The notes beneath the pieces are model-generated. The model made no database searches, was not told where the DNA came from, and worked only from the letters and a program-made list of their open reading frames with translations. Of a stretch of 11,046 bases of DNA, positions 1 through 6,271 are shown piece after piece. Every line of letters begins with the position of its first letter. The first letter of the stretch is position 1. The translations under genes and the position numbers were made by a program. The stretch comes from Candidatus Faecivivens stercorigallinarum (GTDB lineage Bacteria; Bacillota; Clostridia; Oscillospirales; Ruminococcaceae), in the NCBI GenBank assembly GCA_018715465.1, contig DVLN01000054.1:1-11046 (forward strand), read 5' to 3'.

Positions 1-214
1 CCCGCCCAGATTTCTTTTTCGGTGGCTGTACAACGGTGCCTCCGTTATCAATTACCTTCTGCAAAACGCCCGATACATAGAAAAAACATCGCACCAGACG
101 TGCCTGATTGATCACCGAATCTTCCGGCACCTCCTGACCGCTGATCGGGTCGATTCCCTGTGCCAGCTTGTCGATGTAATCCTTTGCATGAATCAGAATG
201 TCCAGTTCGGTCAC
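1..214 (-). CDS. Conserved hypothetical protein, N-terminal 71 codons only
   Basis: This gene starts with GTG at 214 and runs off the left edge of the window. The start is supported by an AGGTGG ribosome site (223-228), 8 nt upstream. The visible product begins V/M-TELDILIHAKDYIDKLAQG, continues with a VPEDS..NQARLVRCFFYVSGVLQKV segment, and ends in a basic PPKKKSGR stretch. It is soluble, probably helical, and has no signal peptide or membrane segment. I have an impression of similar short proteins in Clostridia, usually annotated as hypothetical, and know of no function. It lies 29 nt after the MBL-fold gene on the same strand, so it is probably the third gene of the flavodoxin-MBL operon. 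The frame is open to the window edge, so total length and any C-terminal domain are unknown. Confidence 0.7.
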   Translation of the reverse strand, partial: MTELDILIHAKDYIDKLAQGIDPISGQEVPEDSVINQARLVRCFFYVSGVLQKVIDNGGTVVQPPKKKSGR

Positions 215-243
215 AGAATCGACCACCTTTCAAAATAGTCGGT

Positions 244-960
244 TTACCGGTAGATACCGCATTTTCCGCATGTGTACAGCATCACGTCTTCGGTTCCGGG
301 GCGCCCCATTTCAGCCGGGCGTCCTTTCAGAGAACCGTCCCTGATCCCCTCTGCGCACGCGATCAGGTCGGAAATGATCGACGCAGGCACAGGACAGGTA
401 TTGTGGCTGGGATAGATGGTATCAAATTTGCCTTCTGCCGCCATCCCCTGCAATTTATGCAAGCTTTCAATATAATCATCCAGATTGCGGTGTTCACCAA
501 ACAGATATACCGGCCCATACGAAATAGTATCCCCCGAAAAAAGAATACCGTGTTTTTCGTCCAGCAGCGCAATCGAACCGGGTGTGTGCCCAGGGCAGGC
601 AACCACCTTGAGCTGGATTCCCCCAAGGTCAAAACAGTCTCGTTCACTGACCCGAACAATTTCGGTCCCGTCAGAATAGCGGTCCGGGGTCAGCAGCGGC
701 CGTTCGGACGGATGGATATACACACGAGAAAAAGCGTGCAGGTTGGCGGTATGGTCACCGTCGGTATGAGTCAGGCAGCAGGCGACCGGGAATCGGGTCA
801 CACTGCTGATCATCCCGGCAAAATCTGCCGGAACAACCCCTGCGTCAATGCACAGAGCCGCCTGTTTTCCAACGATTACAAAGCTGCGCACCATCTGCTG
901 GTCAATCGCGTAGATCTGCCCGCTCAGCTGTACCAGTCTGGTTTCAAAGTTGCCAAACAT
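244..960 (-). CDS. MBL-fold metallo-hydrolase
   Basis: A 238-residue metallo-beta-lactamase-fold protein, probably a cytoplasmic metal-dependent hydrolase. The metal-binding landmarks are all visible: HTDGDH at 65-70, PGHTPGS with H125, SGD with D144, and PSH with H186. The first motif has Asp67 where the usual HxHxDH has its second His. This HxDxDH form seems to recur in clostridial MBL proteins, and I do not read it as inactivation. The C-terminus carries a CGKC pair (C231, C234), possibly structural. I chose the ATG at 960 because the GGAGG site (969-973) sits 8 nt away. The in-frame ATG at 966 would leave only 2 nt and gives a 240-residue form. The gene lies 21 nt after the flavodoxin gene and is probably co-transcribed with it. 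The substrate cannot be told from the sequence; glyoxalase II-like or other thioester hydrolysis is possible. Confidence 0.9.
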   Translation of the reverse strand: MFGNFETRLVQLSGQIYAIDQQMVRSFVIVGKQAALCIDAGVVPADFAGMISSVTRFPVACCLTHTDGDHTANLHAFSRVYIHPSERPLLTPDRYSDGTEIVRVSERDCFDLGGIQLKVVACPGHTPGSIALLDEKHGILFSGDTISYGPVYLFGEHRNLDDYIESLHKLQGMAAEGKFDTIYPSHNTCPVPASIISDLIACAEGIRDGSLKGRPAEMGRPGTEDVMLYTCGKCGIYR

Positions 961-981
961 ACCCATTTCCTCCGTCTTTTA

Positions 982-1491
982 TTATTCTGTCCAATTCAGC
1001 CCACGTACCGCTTCTTTCAGTCTTGCAATATCCACCGCATCCGGGTGTCCGACTGCCCTGTCAAAATTATCCAGCATCCGGTCACGGTTCTCCGACGGTT
1101 CCATCGCCTGATACCGCTGGCGGACTGCGTCGGGCATCTGACCCTGACAAACAAAACTGCCCAGCAGCCGTGCCGCTCCGCTCAGGTTCTTCCGCACATT
1201 CCCCAAAATCTGCCCGTAATACTCATCCGAACCGCCAAACCCGGCAGTCCCAAACAGGAAAAAATACTTTGGGCCGCACTTTTGCAGAAAGTCAGCCATC
1301 CCTGCGTCACAGCTGCCCCGGTCGGTCCAGAATCCGGCAAAAACAAGACCTGCATGTTCCGCTTTTTCGACCGCCTCATCTCCCGGCTGTCCATAATACA
1401 GGCAGTCTTCCTCCGGCAACATTTCACGAATTGCCTCGGCAAGCTGTCGTGTATTTCCGGTTCTGCTGCTGTATACGATCAGGTATTTCAT
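982..1491 (-). CDS. Flavodoxin family protein (BilS-like)
   Basis: A 169-residue single-domain flavodoxin. The N-terminus MKYLIVYSSRTGNTRQLAEAI contains the FMN-phosphate loop SSRTGNTR (8-15) directly after the first beta strand. The segments VFAGFWTDRGSCD, KYFFLFGTAGFGGSDEY and LLGSFVCQGQMP fit the later strands and the isoalloxazine-contacting loops. The GSFVCQGQMP and HPDA.D.A C-terminal pattern resembles the small flavodoxins named BilS, which accompany the gut bilirubin reductase BilR. No BilR-type reductase is in this window, so that role is not claimed. The expected role is cytoplasmic low-potential electron carrier. It is first in its operon, with an AAGGAG site 6 nt before the ATG and a promoter about 100 nt upstream. 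Confidence 0.9.
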   Translation of the reverse strand: MKYLIVYSSRTGNTRQLAEAIREMLPEEDCLYYGQPGDEAVEKAEHAGLVFAGFWTDRGSCDAGMADFLQKCGPKYFFLFGTAGFGGSDEYYGQILGNVRKNLSGAARLLGSFVCQGQMPDAVRQRYQAMEPSENRDRMLDNFDRAVGHPDAVDIARLKEAVRGLNWTE

Positions 1492-1598
1492 AAGCTGCTC
1501 CTTTCCAACAATTAACTAGCGCGCATTTTTTAAGATCAGCGGTATTCCTGCATAAAAATACATTAGAAAACCGCCTGCTTTTTATTCTATTTGCTTTC

Positions 1599-1627
1599 AG
1601 TATACACTTCCGCCCCGCAAAAGTCAA
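1599..1627 (-). promoter_or_regulatory. Sigma-A-type promoter of the flavodoxin operon
   Basis: On the minus strand TTGACT (1622-1627) and TATACT (1599-1604) are separated by exactly 17 nt, close to consensus. Transcription would start near 1592 and leave a leader of about 100 nt before the ATG at 1491. The leader holds only a weak GCGGT/ACCGC pairing, and I see no convincing riboswitch in it. Confidence 0.75.
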
Positions 1628-1664
1628 GCTGAAATCCTCAAACGACTGTCTGTCCCGTCCACAC

Positions 1665-1695
1665 AAAAAGCGGGAGACCATTTCTGATCTCCCGC
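1665..1695 (-). terminator. Intrinsic terminator after the methyltransferase gene
   Basis: The arms GCGGGAGA (1670-1677) and TCTCCCGC (1688-1695) form a perfect 8-bp GC-rich stem with a 10-nt loop. On the minus strand the stem is followed at once by TTTTTGTG. It lies 37 nt past the methyltransferase stop and just upstream of the flavodoxin promoter, so it insulates the two units. Confidence 0.88.
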
Positions 1696-1731
1696 ACAGT
1701 TTATCCGAGCGCGATTTCCATGGACATGCCT

Positions 1732-2352
1732 TTACTCTTTTTCCAGAGACAACAGTCCTGCACAGCTGGACACAGGCTCAAAACGCATCCGGGGAAATGC
1801 TTTTTTCAGTTCGTCAAACACCATGTAAAACTCATCCTGATCCCAGTCATCCCCAGTCTCTTCCCGGCATTTTTCCAGTTCCGCACGTGTCGCAAACGCG
1901 ACATCCCCGATATAAATACAACCGCCCTCGTTCAGCAGCGGCAGTAACCCACTCAGAAAACCGACCTTCTGTTCATCTGTCAGATGATGCAGCGAATAGG
2001 TCGCAATAATCGCGTCATACCGGTTGTGTTTCAGCTCCTCCACCAGCCCATTGGAAAAATCCCCCTGGTACAGCCGGGCCTGCGGCATCTTGGCCTGTGC
2101 AATTTCAAGCATCCTGGCGGAAAAGTCCTGACCATATATTGTACAGCCCTGTTCATACAGTTTTGCCGTGAGCGTAGCAGTGCCGAATCCAATATCCAGT
2201 ACCGTTTTGCCGGCATGAGAGAGCACGCGGTTGTAGATTGCATTCAGCAGCTTGCGGTATCCGGCAAACGGATAGCTCCCGTCTTCGTCCGACAGCCCGA
2301 CACTCTTGTCATAATCGTCCGCCCACAAATCAAAATCTTTACTGTTTAACAT
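1732..2352 (-). CDS. Class I SAM-dependent methyltransferase
   Basis: A 206-residue cytoplasmic methyltransferase with a Rossmann fold. Motif I is LDIGFGTATL (52-61). The acidic residue after beta 2 is in YGQDFS (D76), GDFS (97-100) follows motif II, and LHHL (121-124) matches the usual loop after beta 4. The N-terminus MLNSKDFDLWADDYDKSV is typical of small-molecule methyltransferases of this type. I chose the ATG at 2352 because a GGAG site precedes it at normal spacing and homology begins there. A longer reading from 2427 would run through the hairpin at 2377-2413 and adds 25 unlikely residues. The acceptor substrate is not evident. It follows the isomerase operon on the same strand but is separated from it by that hairpin, and it has its own terminator at 1665-1695. 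Confidence 0.9.
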   Translation of the reverse strand: MLNSKDFDLWADDYDKSVGLSDEDGSYPFAGYRKLLNAIYNRVLSHAGKTVLDIGFGTATLTAKLYEQGCTIYGQDFSARMLEIAQAKMPQARLYQGDFSNGLVEELKHNRYDAIIATYSLHHLTDEQKVGFLSGLLPLLNEGGCIYIGDVAFATRAELEKCREETGDDWDQDEFYMVFDELKKAFPRMRFEPVSSCAGLLSLEKE

Positions 2353-2376
2353 TTTCTGTCTCCATCTTATGAAAGC

Positions 2377-2413
2377 AGCCGGTTTCCCACCAAAACCTGT
2401 CGGAAAACCGGCT
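2377..2413 (-). terminator. Hairpin, likely terminator of the isomerase operon
   Basis: On the minus strand AGCCGGTTTTCC pairs with GGGAAACCGGCT over 12 bp, with one T-G wobble and a 13-nt loop. It lies 22 nt past the stop of the distal leuC-like gene and 25 nt before the methyltransferase start. The downstream tract is GCTTTC rather than a clean T run, so termination may be partial and allow some read-through into the methyltransferase. Confidence 0.55.
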
Positions 2414-2434
2414 TTTATGCACATCAATACAAAC

Positions 2435-3679
2435 TTAAACCGCCGCAGTAATCACGCCGGTCAGCGCAGTCGCGGCCGCTGTTGCCGGGCTGCTCAGATA
2501 GATATTGACCCCGGAGGTGCCCATCCGGCCGAGGAAGTTGCGGTTGTTGGTCGCAACGACCGTCTCGCCGTCGGTCAGGATACCGCCCGCACGTCCGCAG
2601 CAAAGGCCGCATCCCGGCTGGGTGATGATCGCGCCTGCCTCTGCCAGGATCTCGATATACCCTGCCTTGATCGCTTCGCGGTAGATGCTCCGGGAAGCAG
2701 GGGTGACGATCAGCTTGAGACCGGGCGCAATCTTTTTACCCTTTAAAATCTCAGCCGCAACCGCCAGGTCTTCCAGGCGGCCATTGGTGCAGGAACCGAG
2801 GAAAACCTGATCGACCTTTGTACCGGCCTTTTCCAAAACAGGATGGATGTTGTCCACCTGAGAGGGACAGGCAACAACCGGCACAAAATCAGCCGCATTA
2901 TAGTGGATGACCCGCTCGTAAACCGCGTCGTCATCCGCACGCACCCAGGCGATTTCCTCCAGCGGCTGGCCGGTATAAGCGGCGGTCTTTTCATCAGCCG
3001 CAAACAACGCACATTTCGCGCCGCACTCGATCGACATGTTGGAAATTGTCATCCGGGAAGAAATGCTCATCCCATCGACACAGCTTCCGGCAAATTCCAG
3101 CGCCTTATAGGTCGCGCCGTCTGCCCGCAGGTCGCCGATCACCGTCAGGATAACGTCTTTTGCATAAACGCCTTTCGGCAGTTCACCGTCAATGACAATC
3201 CGAATCGTCTCAGGCACCCGGCACCACATCTCACCGGTCCCCAAAATCGCCGCCATCTCGGTATAGCCGATACCGGACGAGAAGCAGCCGACACAGCCAT
3301 AGGTCGTCGTATGGGAGTCGGTTCCGAAGACAATCTGGCCGGGGCGGGCATAGCCCATCTCCGGCATCAGCTGGTGGCAGATGCCGTCGGCGCGATGGAA
3401 ATGGGTCAGCCCCTGCTCTTTGACAAAAGCGTCGCCGATCTTGAAATGACGGACGTCCTCGACAGCCGAGGTGGGCACCAGATGGTCATAGATTAAGACG
3501 ACCTTGTCCGGGTCCCATACCTTGGTAAAGCCCATCTCTTTAAACTTATCGACAACAAACGGAATAAAAATATCGTGAATCATCACCCGGTCGACACCGA
3601 CCGTCACGATCTGCCCGGGGCGGACGTCCGCCTCTCCGGTCCCCCGCATGATGATTTTTTCAATCAGTGTATGTCCCAT
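2435..3679 (-). CDS. leuC: Isopropylmalate isomerase-type large subunit (LeuC family), distal copy
   Basis: A 414-residue large subunit of an aconitase-superfamily hydro-lyase. This family usually isomerises 2-isopropylmalate to 3-isopropylmalate in leucine synthesis through a 4Fe-4S cluster. Cluster ligands are C297 in SCTNGR, plus C357 and C360 in PGCGLCCG. Catalytic landmarks are DH (65-66), GTDSHTTTYG (D121, S122, H123) and NNRNFLGR (R380, R385). The length fits the short, archaeal-type LeuC/HacA branch rather than the 466-residue enterobacterial form. A GGAGGAG site overlaps the stop of the preceding small-subunit gene, 13 nt away, which suggests translational coupling of the two partners. 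Homoaconitase, citramalate/citraconate isomerase or dimethylmalate dehydratase activity is possible, because no leuA or leuB is nearby. Confidence 0.9.
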   Translation of the reverse strand: MGHTLIEKIIMRGTGEADVRPGQIVTVGVDRVMIHDIFIPFVVDKFKEMGFTKVWDPDKVVLIYDHLVPTSAVEDVRHFKIGDAFVKEQGLTHFHRADGICHQLMPEMGYARPGQIVFGTDSHTTTYGCVGCFSSGIGYTEMAAILGTGEMWCRVPETIRIVIDGELPKGVYAKDVILTVIGDLRADGATYKALEFAGSCVDGMSISSRMTISNMSIECGAKCALFAADEKTAAYTGQPLEEIAWVRADDDAVYERVIHYNAADFVPVVACPSQVDNIHPVLEKAGTKVDQVFLGSCTNGRLEDLAVAAEILKGKKIAPGLKLIVTPASRSIYREAIKAGYIEILAEAGAIITQPGCGLCCGRAGGILTDGETVVATNNRNFLGRMGTSGVNIYLSSPATAAATALTGVITAAV

Positions 3680-3692
3680 CGCTTTCTCCTCC

Positions 3693-4181
3693 TCAGCAAA
3701 GACCGTTGCGCTTCTGCATCGCGCGGACCAGGCCGCCCGCTTCCAGAATATCCATCAGGTTCTGCGGCAGCGGGCTGATCGGATAAACGACGCTGTTGTG
3801 TACAATCTGATGGCCCGGTTCGACCGAGATGGTGTCCCCTTCCTGCACATGGTCATACAGGTCGCTTTCGATCAGCAGCAGGCCGTTGTTGATTGAGTTA
3901 CGGAAAAAGATCCGGGCAAAGCTCTTGGCAATCACGCAGGCAACCCCCAGGTGGCGGATGATCTCCGGTGCCTGTTCACGGGAAGAACCGCACCCGAAAT
4001 TCTTCCCGGCGACGATGATGTCGCCCGGCTGGATTTGTCCGGCCAGTTCGGGGCGCAGCGGGGAAAAAGCGTATTTTTTCATATCGTCAACCGTTTTGAG
4101 TGCCAGGTATTCGGTCGGAATGATGATATCGGTGTCGATATCATCCCCCAGCACCCAGATTTTACCGGTAAAAGTGGCCAT
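3693..4181 (-). CDS. leuD: Isopropylmalate isomerase-type small subunit (LeuD family), distal copy
   Basis: A 162-residue swivel-domain subunit that completes the active site of the large subunit encoded 13 nt downstream. Typical LeuD motifs are visible: DDIDTDIIIPTEYL (13-26), GKNFGCGSSREQAP (59-72) and SFARIFFRNSINNGL (87-101). The specificity loop after the conserved Tyr reads YLAL (25-28). In methanogen homoaconitase the equivalent loop is reported as YLRT, with an Arg for the distal carboxylate, so the hydrophobic loop here favours a non-polar side chain such as an isopropyl group. An AAGGAG site lies 10 nt before the ATG. It follows the proximal large subunit by 29 nt in the same operon. 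Confidence 0.9.
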   Translation of the reverse strand: MATFTGKIWVLGDDIDTDIIIPTEYLALKTVDDMKKYAFSPLRPELAGQIQPGDIIVAGKNFGCGSSREQAPEIIRHLGVACVIAKSFARIFFRNSINNGLLLIESDLYDHVQEGDTISVEPGHQIVHNSVVYPISPLPQNLMDILEAGGLVRAMQKRNGLC

Positions 4182-4210
4182 TTTGTTCAGTCTCCTTCTT
4201 CTGTCAAAGT

Positions 4211-5455
4211 TCAGTCGGCACGGACGATCTTTCCGGCAATCGCCGACGCAGTGACCGTCGCGGCGGAAGCAAGATAGACCTTGGAGGTCTTATGCCCGGC
4301 ACGGCCTTTAAAGTTGCGGGTGCCGGTCGAGACAAGCACTTCATTCTCACCGATGACCCCCTGACAGCTGCCCCAGCAGACCGAGCAGTTGCAGTTCATC
4401 ACCATCGCGCCCGATTCCAGCAGCACGTCGATAATGCCTTCCCGCAGTGCCTGGAGGTAGACTTCATTCGACGCAGGCGCGACGATAAACCGGACATCCG
4501 GGTGAACCTTTTTGCCCTTGAGCAGCTTTGCGGCAACCCGCAGTTCGTCGATACGGCCGTTGTTGCAGGAACCGAGGAACGCTTCGTCGATCTTCACCTC
4601 GCCCAGCTCCCGGAGCGGGATGACGTCGTCGACAAAGTCGGGGCGAGCGACGACCGGCTCGATCTTGTCGAGATCGTATTCATATACCTTGAGGAATTTC
4701 GCGTCCGGGTCGGAGACAAACATATTCTCCGCCTTTCTGCCCCTCGACTCGACGTATTCCTTGACCTTTTCGTCCGGTTCGACGATACCGGTCTTTGCAC
4801 CTGCTTCAACCGCGAGGTTGCACAGAACAAAACGGTCGTTGACCGACAGGTTATGGGCGCCGTCGCCTGCAAACTCCATGCACTTGTAGTTGGCGCCGTT
4901 GGCACCGATATCCCCGATAATCGTCAGAATCAGGTCGCGGGGATAAACACCTTCCCGCAGTTTGCCGTGCAGGTTAAACCGCAGTGTCTCCGGCACCATC
5001 ACCCAGCTGCCGCCGGTCACCATCCCGTACAGGAAGTCGGTGCAGCCAACGCCGGTGCCGAACGCACCCAGTGCGCCATAAGAACAGGTATGCGAGTCGG
5101 CGCCAAAAATCAGCTGGCCGGGTTCGACATAGTTTTCAAACATGATCTGATGACAGACGCCGCTGCCCTCATACATTTTGATGTTGTTTTCGCGGGCAAA
5201 CTCCCGCATCTTTTTATGTACCGCGGCCGTCTTGGGGTTCTCGGCAGGAATATTGTGGTCGACGATAAAGACCACCTTGCCGGGGTCGGCGATATGGGGG
5301 TGTTTCAGTTTATTCCGGTACATATCAATCGTCAGGTGGGTGGTACCGTCGTTGCTCATCAGCCAGTCAAGGTTGACCGAGTGAATCTCACCCGGCTTGA
5401 CTGCGTCGACTTTGGCGGCACGCGCAATAATTTTTTCCGCAATGGTCATGCCCAT
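4211..5455 (-). CDS. Second LeuC-family large subunit (proximal copy, divergent motifs)
   Basis: A 414-residue paralogue of the distal large subunit with the same overall layout but clearly divergent in sequence. The cluster cysteines are kept: C297, and C357 and C360 in NCNCSVCWG. DH (66-67), GADSHTCSYG (D120, S121, H122) and the arginines of TRNFKGR (R380, R385) are also present, so a working 4Fe-4S hydro-lyase is expected. Two motifs next to the cluster differ from the textbook form. SCTNGR is SCNNGR (N298), and the Asn before Arg380 is Thr379. The active-site pocket may therefore differ from that of the distal pair, so I withhold a gene symbol. Its partner small subunit is encoded 56 nt upstream. 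An AAGGA site precedes the ATG, and an in-frame ATG at codon 3 is an alternative start. Confidence 0.88.
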   Translation of the reverse strand: MGMTIAEKIIARAAKVDAVKPGEIHSVNLDWLMSNDGTTHLTIDMYRNKLKHPHIADPGKVVFIVDHNIPAENPKTAAVHKKMREFARENNIKMYEGSGVCHQIMFENYVEPGQLIFGADSHTCSYGALGAFGTGVGCTDFLYGMVTGGSWVMVPETLRFNLHGKLREGVYPRDLILTIIGDIGANGANYKCMEFAGDGAHNLSVNDRFVLCNLAVEAGAKTGIVEPDEKVKEYVESRGRKAENMFVSDPDAKFLKVYEYDLDKIEPVVARPDFVDDVIPLRELGEVKIDEAFLGSCNNGRIDELRVAAKLLKGKKVHPDVRFIVAPASNEVYLQALREGIIDVLLESGAMVMNCNCSVCWGSCQGVIGENEVLVSTGTRNFKGRAGHKTSKVYLASAATVTASAIAGKIVRAD

Positions 5456-5511
5456 GATTCATTCATCCTTCTTTGATCGGTAGTTTAATTCTGTCAGCTT
5501 TCCGGCCGTTT

Positions 5512-5985
5512 TCAGTCTTCCTTATTGAGGAAGGCAATCAGTCCGCCGGCATTGAGGATCGTCTGCATATATTCCGGCAGTTTGGTGCAGGCAAAGCTCT
5601 CGCCGTTCACCGTTACCGTCCCGTTTGAGAGGTCGACTTCCGCCTCGTCCCCCGCCTGCACATGGTCAGCCAGGTCAGCGCTTACCAGCACCGGCAGACC
5701 GATGTTGATTGCGTTCCGGTAGAAGATGCGGGCAAAACTGCCGGCGATAATTGCTTTGACTCCCAATGCTTTCAATACACTCGGCGCCTGCTCACGGGAG
5801 GAACCGCACCCGAAGTTATCGCCCGCGACAATGATGTCCCCGGGGCGAACCTGCTGCGCAAAAGTTTCGTCCAACGATTCAAAAGCATGGCCTTTCATCT
5901 CGTCGATATTGGGCAGCAGCAGATACTGGGAAGCCAGAATCTGGTCGGTGTCCACATCGTTTTTAAACTTAAAAATCTTGCTCAT
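5512..5985 (-). CDS. Second LeuD-family small subunit (proximal copy)
   Basis: A 157-residue small subunit and the first gene of the operon. It shows the family motifs NDVDTDQILASQYL (9-22), GDNFGCGSSREQAP (55-68) and SFARIFYRNAINIGL (83-97). The specificity loop reads YLLL (21-24), again hydrophobic and without the Arg reported for homoaconitases. The start follows a GGGATGA sequence about 12 nt upstream, a rather weak and distant ribosome site. The leader from the predicted promoter is about 70 nt. The likely partner is the large subunit at 4211-5455. Leucine-pathway isomerase or a related dehydratase such as dimethylmalate or citramalate/citraconate type are the main options. Confidence 0.88.
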   Translation of the reverse strand: MSKIFKFKNDVDTDQILASQYLLLPNIDEMKGHAFESLDETFAQQVRPGDIIVAGDNFGCGSSREQAPSVLKALGVKAIIAGSFARIFYRNAINIGLPVLVSADLADHVQAGDEAEVDLSNGTVTVNGESFACTKLPEYMQTILNAGGLIAFLNKED

Positions 5986-6032
5986 AACCTGATATCATCC
6001 CTTTTTATCCATCAATCAAGCAGTCGGAGAAG

Positions 6033-6114
6033 CTGTCAGCCTGACCGACAACCTATTGTTTCTATTATAAATGATAAACCCGTTTTTGTAAAGACCCGGT
6101 GTCCGGGCTGACAG
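6033..6114. repeat. 9-bp inverted repeat bracketing the isomerase-operon promoter
   Basis: CTGTCAGCC (6033-6041) and GGCTGACAG (6106-6114) are perfect reverse complements placed on either side of the promoter at 6064-6092. Their centres are about 73 bp apart, or about seven helical turns. Next to the outer copy, CCCGG-TGT-CCGGG (6095-6107) sits 3 bp beyond the -35 box. Next to the inner copy, GTCAG-C-CTGAC (6035-6045) forms its own short palindrome. An operator pair for a looping or dimeric regulator would explain this, but no regulator is identified. Confidence 0.45.
6064..6092 (-). promoter_or_regulatory. Sigma-A-type promoter of the isomerase operon
   Basis: On the minus strand TTTACA (6087-6092) and a perfect TATAAT (6064-6069) are separated by 17 nt. 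Transcription would begin near 6057, about 70 nt before the first start codon at 5985. The leader contains a GTCGG/CCGAC pairing (6023-6027 with 6045-6049) but no T run, so I see no attenuator. Confidence 0.8.
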
Positions 6115-6116
6115 TT

Positions 6117-6271
6117 TGCCAATGTGGTACCACGCTCCAAATGCTCAGCAAACGAACGTCGCTTCCCCGCTAGAACATTTTTTACGCACGCTTCCCATCT
6201 GTTCACGCGAGCGCAGAGCGAGTCCCAAAGTTACGCACAATGTGGGCACGGTCATATCAAAAAAGTTCGGT
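6117..6271. other. Non-coding region with repeated short words
   Basis: No gene is supported here. The stretch contains repeated 8-mers: CAATGTGG at 6120-6127 and 6238-6245, CGCTTCCC at 6160-6167 and 6189-6196, and TTACGCAC at 6182-6189 and 6231-6238. It also holds a perfect 10-bp palindrome, GTGGTACCAC (6124-6133). On the minus strand a T6 tract (6259-6264 region) follows the last hairpin of the adjacent array by 7-8 nt. It may belong to the same element as that array. Confidence 0.5.

Noticed and set aside
160..1515. Plus-strand open frame of 451 codons opposite the MBL and flavodoxin genes
   Set aside because: Both minus-strand genes have full family motifs and ribosome sites. This frame has neither.
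4292..5476. Plus-strand open frame of 394 codons opposite the proximal large subunit
   Set aside because: Antisense shadow of a conserved enzyme gene with no recognisable domain.
6117..6140. T-box-like core on the minus strand (GTGGTACC beside an operon for an amino-acid-pathway enzyme)
   Set aside because: Only an 8-nt match inside a palindrome. There is no stem I AGAGAG motif, no specifier loop, no T-run terminator after it, and a near-consensus promoter lies downstream of it, between it and the operon.
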